This document shows positions 1 through 5,996 of a stretch of 14,786 bases of DNA, one piece after another. A program made the position numbers and the translations under genes. Position 1 is the stretch's first letter; each line of letters starts with the position of its first letter. The notes below the pieces were generated by a model, which worked only from the letters and a program-made list of their open reading frames with translations, was not told where the DNA came from and did not search any database. The DNA lies in contig JAIRNW010000015.1 of NCBI GenBank assembly GCA_031257795.1, positions 1 to 14,786 of the forward strand, given 5' to 3'. The DNA is from Holosporales bacterium. GTDB lineage: Bacteria > Pseudomonadota > Alphaproteobacteria > BNTO01.

Positions 1-136
1 TTCGAAACCTTCAAAATCAGAATTTTGGGAAGGAGACACGGAGCACAGAAGCGGAGCGTACCTAGATGTACGTGAGCATTCGAGCACCGGATCGACGTAC
101 CCAAAAACTGATTTTGAAGAGTTTGGAAAGAGGTCC
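1..136 (-). repeat. Palindromic element A, copy 1 (cut by window start)
   Basis: Short MITE-like element. Read on the minus strand it is almost identical to the complete copy at 11160-11302: same terminal inverted repeat (outer end GGACCTCTTTCG), same internal core (about 29-85) and the same closing arm. The first 8 bases of one arm lie outside the window. The intact arm (about 108-136) carries a few changes relative to the perfect 28-bp arm of copy 2. It contains no coding capacity. It ends 12 bp from the stop codon of the large heptad-repeat gene, so it probably lies in that gene's 3' untranslated region. A non-autonomous transposable element is the simplest reading; a transcribed hairpin is an alternative. 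Confidence 0.85.
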
Positions 137-148
137 ATTGATGAAGGC

Positions 149-3001
149 TCAATCTGCGGGCCAATCAGCTCCAAAGAGCGTCTTACCACTTGTGTCTATA
201 CTGCTAATAGCATTATCTGCGTAGTTAATTACGTTGCTAGCATATACTGGAGTAGTGGTATAAGAGAGGTCACTCATCGCTTCCCCAATATTTACAGCGC
301 CAGTGCCAGTTATACTATTATATATCAAGTTATAAGTACTACTATTATATTGCAAATCCGCATATTTATATCTAATTGCTCCAACCAATTGGCCGAGCTT
401 GTTTCGTACCGTCTTCAATTTTGTAGACAAGGCCTCCGTAGAGTCATTGTCTTCCGCGGATTTGAGTCTTGAATATAGTGTAACGTTGTCCCCTACGCCC
501 GCAGGATCGCTTGGCGAGCCTATATGGTTGAGAAGTATCTGCGCCCCATCTTCGAACAGTATCCCGTTAATGGCGCCATATATTGTGATATCTGCGGGGT
601 GATCTTCAGGCGTTCCTAATAGTTTCTCCTTGTCGGTTTCCGATGTCGTACCATTGTATTCCTCGATGTACTTCTCCAATGTCTTACACTTGTTCATAAC
701 ATTACTTGTGTTAATTCGGTCTTCGGTTGGGAATGAGTTAAGGATCTTTGTTATCTTCGGCTGCAGTAGAGGATATAAGGAATCGCCGAATTTGACGACA
801 TCCCCGATGGTTTTTTTAGCAGCACCAACGAGCATTCTGGAAAGATACACAGGGTCTTGGCCTGATGTTCCATTCATAAGACTTGCTAGCTCGCTTAGCA
901 TCCCACTAAATAACATTGTCTCCTCAGTCAATGTTGTACAATCCATCCCTGCCTCCGCATCTATCGTTGTCCAATCAGATAGTGTTATACCATCAGGTAA
1001 CTTTGCATCAATATGAATGGCCCCATCTGTTAACATTTTTTTGATGAAATTAAACACTCTTGTGGAGCTTGTGGAGTCACTTTGCCTGAACCAAGGGGAG
1101 TCGATAGGCCAACTACCCTGATTTTTCGCGTATTCATATAAACATTTGATGAACGGAGACGAAAATATCGCAAGTTTTTCCCTTTTCTCGTTGTCAGCGC
1201 TTGGGAATAAAAGCAATGTGATCAGCTCGCTGTAGTTGTAATAATCTGCGAAATTTGTTTGTAGTATGCTCTGGTTAGAATCAGGATTAGTAACGTCGCG
1301 AATAGTAGGAGGAGAAAGCAGTTTTGCCAAGAAGGTTTCCTTTGTCCCCATTTGTGATAAAAAGCTATCTGTTGCAATCTCATTTATGCAGCTATACAGG
1401 TTAGTAACGGAAAAATTTTCATGCAGATTTTTCGCTGCGGGGGGGCCATCTTTTGTTTCGTTGAATGTTAGGGCCCAGAAGAATGGATTTCGCCTAAAAA
1501 GCCGTTTCGCACGCTCAACGTCGCAACCATCTTTAGCATTTGTGAGAGCCTTTTGAGCATTTGCGAAAACCACTTGAGCCGTTGTGAAAGCCTCTTGATC
1601 CGCTGTGAGATCCGATTGATCCGTTGTGAAAGCCTCTTGATCCGTTGTGAAAGCCTCTTGATCCGTTGTGAAAGCCTCTTGATCCGTCGTGAAAGCCTCT
1701 TGATCCGTCGTGAAAGCCTCTTGATCCGTTGTGAAAGCCTCTTGATCCGTCGTGAAAGCCTCTTGAGCCGCTGTGAGAGCAGCTTGAGCCGTTGTGAGAG
1801 CAGCTTGAGCCGTTGTGAGATCCGTTTCGCGATCAGCTACTTCACTAGCATCAACCCCGACAATTCCACCGTAAAGATCTCTCCTGATATTGTGCAGGCA
1901 GTTCATCAGCGTCAGCCCCGGCTGCGCAAAGTGCCCAATCAGATTTTTTTTCTTCCACGCGATGTCGGCGGCGTCTGCCCCTGTTACACCTGCTATTTTT
2001 TTCTCTATTGAAGGAAACAAATAATTTACCGTCTGAGCAATCCCACCTAAATCAGGGGGGGGACCAGTGTGATCTGACATGTCGGCTGGCAGGCCTTGAA
2101 CCAAAGTTTTAACGGCGTTTAGTTGTGTGAGTAAGTCGAGCCCCATTACAGCGGGGGCTTCTTCGGCAGAAATTAAGCCATCAACAGATAAACCATTGAT
2201 AGATTGGTCAGTATCGCTAAAAGTTCCAACCTTATCTTTAATGTGCTTAACAAGTATATTGTAAATATAGTATAACCCATCTTTCTGCTCGCTAAAGCCG
2301 ATATTACTGATTGGATTATCCTGTGTAATTTCCAATGCTGTGTTTATAGCTGATATTTTGTCAATTATACCCTCTGCGCGCGGTGACCCGTCGTATCCAA
2401 AAATATCACCTGAAGTCAGCATATACGCCATGCCCAAAAGTTGTTTTTTAATAACCGTCAATAAATCAGCAAAGCTGTTATCACTATCTGCTGCGCTGTT
2501 CTGTCCTTTTATGTAATTCAATTTAGAAAATATGGTGGAGCCGTTCTGAAGCGCAGCATCCGTTGATTCGCCTATGGTATCTGTAACGGTAGACCTCACC
2601 AGCAAATCATAAAGTTCATTGAGACGGCTGTGCACAGTTTGGAGGCCGATCGGAGAGCCATCGAACCCAAGTTCTCCTGACAACAACAACGCACGTACAC
2701 TGTAGTCTTTTTTATATCCCTTCTCACCGTACTCATCTTTATTCAAAATATCAAAAATCCGATGTATTCTGTATTGTGAGATTTTGTTGTTATGTGCATT
2801 GGATACAATATTGACAATCTCAGAGACTTTGTCTGTTACTTGGGAAGTATTAATGCTTGAGATCAGTTCTATAATATCATCTTTTGTTCGGTTTGTTGTG
2901 GCTTGAACAGTTATTTCTGCGATGTAAAATTGGAGAGATAACAACGAAATCAGTGGAGCTGCTGCACGGTGTCCTAGTGTTTTCGCTTTAAAAAAGAACA
3001 T
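149..3001 (-). CDS. Large exported-looking protein with central heptad-repeat array, family not recognised
   Basis: 950 residues from the ATG at 3001, chosen because GGGGGAAG lies 5 bp upstream; an in-frame TTG at 3016 has no better site. The N-terminus (short basic stretch, hydrophobic residues about 14-30, TVQA just before residue 35) resembles a signal peptide or a single membrane anchor. Residues about 393-490 hold 14 consecutive heptads, seven of them exactly EAFTTDQ, flanked by degenerate units such as AALTTAQ and KALTNAK. These could form a helical rod or coiled coil. The rest is mostly helical-looking, with a recurring G-x-DGSP motif near residues 112-117 and 202-207 and a looser GSP near 828-830. 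No catalytic motif or known domain was recognised. It is flanked by palindromic elements on both sides (C1 upstream, A1 downstream). A surface protein or host-directed effector is possible, but that is inference from export signal and repeats only. Confidence 0.85.
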   Translation of the reverse strand: MFFFKAKTLGHRAAAPLISLLSLQFYIAEITVQATTNRTKDDIIELISSINTSQVTDKVSEIVNIVSNAHNNKISQYRIHRIFDILNKDEYGEKGYKKDYSVRALLLSGELGFDGSPIGLQTVHSRLNELYDLLVRSTVTDTIGESTDAALQNGSTIFSKLNYIKGQNSAADSDNSFADLLTVIKKQLLGMAYMLTSGDIFGYDGSPRAEGIIDKISAINTALEITQDNPISNIGFSEQKDGLYYIYNILVKHIKDKVGTFSDTDQSINGLSVDGLISAEEAPAVMGLDLLTQLNAVKTLVQGLPADMSDHTGPPPDLGGIAQTVNYLFPSIEKKIAGVTGADAADIAWKKKNLIGHFAQPGLTLMNCLHNIRRDLYGGIVGVDASEVADRETDLTTAQAALTTAQAALTAAQEAFTTDQEAFTTDQEAFTTDQEAFTTDQEAFTTDQEAFTTDQEAFTTDQSDLTADQEAFTTAQVVFANAQKALTNAKDGCDVERAKRLFRRNPFFWALTFNETKDGPPAAKNLHENFSVTNLYSCINEIATDSFLSQMGTKETFLAKLLSPPTIRDVTNPDSNQSILQTNFADYYNYSELITLLLFPSADNEKREKLAIFSSPFIKCLYEYAKNQGSWPIDSPWFRQSDSTSSTRVFNFIKKMLTDGAIHIDAKLPDGITLSDWTTIDAEAGMDCTTLTEETMLFSGMLSELASLMNGTSGQDPVYLSRMLVGAAKKTIGDVVKFGDSLYPLLQPKITKILNSFPTEDRINTSNVMNKCKTLEKYIEEYNGTTSETDKEKLLGTPEDHPADITIYGAINGILFEDGAQILLNHIGSPSDPAGVGDNVTLYSRLKSAEDNDSTEALSTKLKTVRNKLGQLVGAIRYKYADLQYNSSTYNLIYNSITGTGAVNIGEAMSDLSYTTTPVYASNVINYADNAISSIDTSGKTLFGADWPAD
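1532..1825 (-). repeat. In-frame 21-bp tandem repeat array (14 heptad units)
   Basis: Fourteen 21-bp units inside the large exported-protein gene, each encoding seven residues. Units at 1616-1762 are seven near-identical copies encoding EAFTTDQ; they differ only at one synonymous position of a Thr codon (ACA or ACG). The flanking units at 1532-1615 and 1763-1825 are diverged relatives (SDLTADQ, EAFTTAQ, VVFANAQ, KALTNAK; AALTAAQ, AALTTAQ, TDLTTAQ). The gradient from diverged edges to a uniform centre is typical of recent expansion by slippage or unequal crossing-over. Copy number should vary between strains without breaking the frame. Confidence 0.97.
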
Positions 3002-3029
3002 ACAATCTTCCCCCAACCTTTTTGCTCTC

Positions 3030-3153
3030 TATACCCAGCCACCGAAAGAATTGATGGCAGGCGCCTCGAAGCGCAGGAGAAGAGCTATACTCAACGTACT
3101 GCTCGAGCCGAGCATCGAAGCAACGAACCAGCAAACTTTCGTGGCTGGGAATA
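3030..3153 (-). repeat. Palindromic element C, copy 1
   Basis: Terminal inverted repeats: TATACCCAGCCACCGAAAG at 3030-3048 pairs with its near-complement at about 3136-3153 (one base missing). On the minus strand the interior carries GTTCGTTGCTTCGATGC, a run shared with copy C3, then a diverged form of the common core (about 3060-3115), ending in CAATTCTTTCGGTG as in copy C5. It lies 29 bp upstream of the large exported-protein start, between that start and its candidate promoter, so it would be transcribed as a 5' leader hairpin. Confidence 0.8.
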
Positions 3154-3203
3154 TGTGTTACTAAAAGCTTACTGCTTTAGAGTAAAACCCCACATATCAT
3201 GAG

Positions 3204-3209
3204 ATTATA
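3204..3209 (-). promoter_or_regulatory. Candidate -10 box for the large exported-protein gene
   Basis: The minus strand reads a perfect TATAAT about 200 bp upstream of the ATG at 3001. No good -35 hexamer is seen at 16-18 bp, so this is only a candidate. If real, palindromic element C1 would be in the transcribed leader. The AT-rich stretch around it (about 3154-3260) contains nothing else I recognise. Confidence 0.3.
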
Positions 3210-3325
3210 AAAGAGAGGTGAAGAAAATATTAATATATACATTTTCAAGCTGAAATACAGGATTTTTTAGGCGCGCAACGCCTTGCTTCGCTTAGAAAAA
3301 TTTCCCGAACATCAGCTGAGATGAG

Positions 3326-3386
3326 TATAGCCAATCACAAGTGAGCTGTGGGTTCGTCGCCACAAAGAGTTTGAAGGCTTTGGATA
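3326..3386 (+). repeat. Degenerate fragment of palindromic element C (C2)
   Basis: The stretch starting TATAGCCAATCACAA and containing CTGTGGGTTCGTCG and CCACAAAGAGTTTG follows the order of the left end of copy C4 (TACCCGGCCACAAAAAG, TTTGTGGGTTCGTCG, CCACAACAAAG). It has gaps, and the core and right arm are missing. It ends about 5 bp from the rpn stop codon. The remainder of the rpn downstream gap (about 3210-3325) holds only a short GC-rich inverted repeat (AGGCG/CGCCT near 3270-3285) without a U-tract. Confidence 0.5.
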
Positions 3387-3390
3387 CATG

Positions 3391-4269
3391 TCAAAGGGCT
3401 CTAAGGGAATTTATCTCCTCAGTAGACAGCCCAGTACAATCGCAGATTATGCTGACGTCTAGCCCCTTCGACAACATAGCAAGCGCGGTTTTTTGTTTCC
3501 CTTCAACGATACCTTCAGCAAGCCCTTCAGCCCTGCCTCTAGCTTCGCCCATTCTCTCAGCCGTAGTAGTTGCGCTATAGTAATCGTTAATGGCGTCTTG
3601 CCGCGCTTGAGCCTCCATCCGCATTTTCTCATCGCCGCTAATGAACACGAGTCTGTCGAAGGCTTTGTGCACTTCTTCTATTTCCAATGTCTCCTGCGGC
3701 AAACTCGAGGGATCCTTCAAAAAGGTGAGCCACACATTGAGCAAATCATGCTCATCAGCCTTACTCATATCGAATTTTTGCAACTCAATGAAGAAGAGCC
3801 GCTGGACATCGTCCAAGACTCTGTACTCGTTATCTCTCCAGGCCCTTGACCGACGCGCCCAGCAGCTCTCGGTTACAGGGTCGTCGCAATCATCGAATAA
3901 ATTCTCATCTGCCATAATCCACACACCGATTGCCTTCGCGTCATTGTAGGACTTTCCAGCATGCAGCTGGTCGGTTTGCATCCGAGAGATACTATGGATT
4001 GCCCGTGCCGGGATTTCGCCGGTATCCTTGCACTGAATCTCGACATCCAACCACACGTCGTTATCTGTAACGGCTTTAACATCCAGCCGGCTTATCTTGC
4101 CGCCCTCTGTCTCTTTTATCTGCTCAGTATTCTTCAGTGTTATGCTCTTTATATTCGGACGTCCCTTAAATAAAGAATTCAGGAACGAAACCAACACAGG
4201 CTCATACTTCTCTACACCGAATATATTTTTGAAGACAAAGTCCTGCTTTGGTTTTAGTAAAGGGAACAT
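3391..4269 (-). CDS. Rpn-family recombination-promoting nuclease / PD-(D/E)XK putative transposase
   Basis: 292 residues from the ATG at 4269, preceded by GAGGAA about 6 bp upstream; a GTG at 4299 would add 10 residues not typical of the family. The start (LLKPKQDFVFKNIFG) is the characteristic opening of the PDDEXK_2/Rpn group. The PD-(D/E)XK core is visible: Asp63 in RLDVKAV, then Glu77-x-Gln79 in WLDVEIQCKD. The C-terminal third is charged with Gly-Arg-Glu repeats (GEARGRAEGLAEG) and a small helical module (LSTEEINSL), as in many full-length members. Family members are DNA endonucleases linked to recombination, often annotated as transposases; multiple copies are common in Rickettsiales and related genomes. 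The length is normal and both catalytic elements are present, so it appears intact. Whether it acts on the surrounding palindromic elements cannot be told from sequence. Confidence 0.92.
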   Translation of the reverse strand: MFPLLKPKQDFVFKNIFGVEKYEPVLVSFLNSLFKGRPNIKSITLKNTEQIKETEGGKISRLDVKAVTDNDVWLDVEIQCKDTGEIPARAIHSISRMQTDQLHAGKSYNDAKAIGVWIMADENLFDDCDDPVTESCWARRSRAWRDNEYRVLDDVQRLFFIELQKFDMSKADEHDLLNVWLTFLKDPSSLPQETLEIEEVHKAFDRLVFISGDEKMRMEAQARQDAINDYYSATTTAERMGEARGRAEGLAEGIVEGKQKTALAMLSKGLDVSIICDCTGLSTEEINSLRAL

Positions 4270-4336
4270 GAGATTTCCTCGCACACAACGGCCTAACACC
4301 GCAATTATACGCCATTTACGACTGAATGCGTTATCG

Positions 4337-4366
4337 TTTTAAATCTTATGTCAAACAGGGGTTCTT
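4337..4366 (+). repeat. Solo terminus of palindromic element B (B3)
   Basis: Read on the minus strand, AAGAACCCC is followed by GTTTGACATAAGATTTAAA. This matches the outer arm of elements B1 and B2 (AAGAAC..GTTGACATA..GATTTAAAT). No core or second arm is recognisable towards rpn, so it is either a relic or an independent small repeat. It sits between the rpn start and the terminator of the outer-membrane protein gene. Confidence 0.55.
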
Positions 4367-4373
4367 AATAAAC

Positions 4374-4432
4374 AAAAAAATGGAGGAGTGAGACGCCCGC
4401 AGTTTGTGCTGCGAGTTGGTCTCCTGCCTCCA
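4374..4432 (-). terminator. Rho-independent terminator of the 467-aa outer-membrane protein gene
   Basis: On the minus strand, starting 22 bp after the TAG, there is a long imperfect stem. TGGAGG..GGAGAC..CTCGCAG pairs with CTGCGGGC..GTCTC..CTCCTCCA around a loop near 4403-4408, and is followed directly by seven T residues. A stem this long with a U-tract is a convincing intrinsic terminator and isolates rpn from this gene. Confidence 0.92.
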
Positions 4433-4454
4433 AATCTTTCAATAACTTGGTATA

Positions 4455-5858
4455 CTAGAAATGGATACCCAAAGTCACCCCAACCCGCACGGCGAACTTC
4501 TCGTAAGCCTTGACGTTGTAGACGATTTCTCCAATCTCTAGACCACCTGCAACTGCCCCAAACTCAACATTCGCAAAGTCTACAACTTTTTGCTGCAGAT
4601 CCGGAGCTTTTACAGCGGTGATGAGCGCGTCGTATTTGGTGCCCTTAGAAGAATCGGATATCTTTGCGGCGTTAAGTCCATCAACAGCATTCGTTATGAA
4701 CTGATTCCAAACTTTGCCCAACTCTGCGGTCCAACACGGAATAAACGTACCAGCGGTTGGAGTCTTTATACTAGCTCTGTGCTCTATATATCCAAGGCCT
4801 TTATGCCACTTGAGCCCACCGTAAACTGCAATGAAGCCTCCACCACGGCAACGGAACTCAAGCCTCAAACCGGCATGACCAGTAAGGAGAGTTTTTGTAG
4901 CTGTCAGCTCTGGATCTCCACCTAGAGCAGTAGGAATAATCAGCTTATCACTAGTATCGCCGTTATCAATTATGTGGTAGAAAAGGTCCCCAGCAAAAGA
5001 TCCTGGGTTGCTATTATCATACTGCACCCAATCCACCCCTGGGATGCTCTTTATGTTATACCCAAAGTACAACATGTCGGATATTGCCATGTTTCGTGCA
5101 CGTAGCTTCTGTTCTGGCGAACCACTAGCCTTATCAGCATAGGCATTCTGTACAACAGCGGTTGGTCTCATAAACGCGTCATACGCACCCACGGAATAGG
5201 CCATATCTGAACCGCCCACGGTAACATTTTGGCGCAGTCTCAAGAAACCAACTCCCCCTTCCAAGAAAACCGCAAATCGTCCGTCGGTTCCTGGAACATT
5301 ACAACCAACTGCCAAAGAAACCTCGCCAGTGAATTGCTGACGTGTACTCACTTCATAATTGAACAACTCTTGGTAAGGATCTTTCTCTATTGCAACAAGA
5401 TTGTTTACATCATATGAAGATAAATTGGAATGGAATGACCGGATGAATGGAGAGAGTGCGTTCTCTTTCCACTTTGAAGAACCAAACTGAGTCCCGATGC
5501 TCACAGATCCTTCCAACAACATAGGGCCAACAGGCACCCTTGCTCCAAAAACTACACCTCCAATGCAAGCCGGAATGTGGCGATACTGGTCTGACACAGG
5601 GTTTTCTGTTACTTGAAGAACTGCAGGAACTTTAACCTCAACTGTACCCGTTAAATCCTGACCGTTGTAGTGTTCACCGCCACTAAAAGTCTTTGAAAAA
5701 TTGTAAGCCGGAATCTCCGTTTTATCATATATGAGGAGCTTACCCAACAACCCTTCTACCTTTACACCAGTGAAGACCGAAATTTTAGCGGAAGCAGTAT
5801 TTGCGGAGGCAAATGCGCAGACCGCTGCGGCACTAAGCAATAATTTTTTTCTAAACAC
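4455..5858 (-). CDS. Outer-membrane beta-barrel protein, 467 aa
   Basis: Starts at GTG 5858 with AAGGTG 5 bp upstream. The N-terminus is a clear Sec signal peptide: MFRKK, a hydrophobic core rich in Ala/Leu, and cleavage likely after NTASA (residue 24). The mature protein has alternating-pattern strands rich in Gly and aromatic residues (for example GGVVFGARV, GGGFIAVYGGL, AVRVGVTLGIHF), long polar loops, and a C-terminal Phe, the usual signal for BAM-dependent outer-membrane insertion. I do not recognise the exact family. The segment LLEGSVSIGTQFGSSK resembles IYIGGAVHAGTNIGSTK in the plus-strand barrel protein at 12880-13776, so the two may be distant paralogues. Probable role: surface porin or antigen. 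It is monocistronic by appearance: 138 bp after alaS and followed by its own strong terminator. Confidence 0.88.
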   Translation of the reverse strand: MFRKKLLLSAAAVCAFASANTASAKISVFTGVKVEGLLGKLLIYDKTEIPAYNFSKTFSGGEHYNGQDLTGTVEVKVPAVLQVTENPVSDQYRHIPACIGGVVFGARVPVGPMLLEGSVSIGTQFGSSKWKENALSPFIRSFHSNLSSYDVNNLVAIEKDPYQELFNYEVSTRQQFTGEVSLAVGCNVPGTDGRFAVFLEGGVGFLRLRQNVTVGGSDMAYSVGAYDAFMRPTAVVQNAYADKASGSPEQKLRARNMAISDMLYFGYNIKSIPGVDWVQYDNSNPGSFAGDLFYHIIDNGDTSDKLIIPTALGGDPELTATKTLLTGHAGLRLEFRCRGGGFIAVYGGLKWHKGLGYIEHRASIKTPTAGTFIPCWTAELGKVWNQFITNAVDGLNAAKISDSSKGTKYDALITAVKAPDLQQKVVDFANVEFGAVAGGLEIGEIVYNVKAYEKFAVRVGVTLGIHF

Positions 5859-5996
5859 GGAAACACCTTAAAACAAAGAGAAACTATCTTTGTAATTGTA
5901 TAATTGGCTGCTTGCTTTAGGGGCGTTTTTCAACATTTTTACGTAATTTTTTTCTTAACTGTTGCTTTTATATCACTATGGGTGTGTGCTTCCGTT

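Noticed and set aside
1532..1825. Regular repeats that might suggest a CRISPR array
   Set aside because: Units are contiguous 21-bp copies without spacers and are in frame within a gene.
1553..2011. Plus-strand open frame rich in LLIRCES-type heptads
   Set aside because: It is the complement of the in-frame 21-bp repeat of the minus-strand gene; a 21-bp repeat without stops stays open on both strands. It has no ribosome site or plausible protein character.
3268..3300. GC-rich inverted repeat (AGGCG/CGCCT) downstream of rpn as a terminator
   Set aside because: On the minus strand the stem is followed by A residues rather than T residues, and on the plus strand no T-tract follows.
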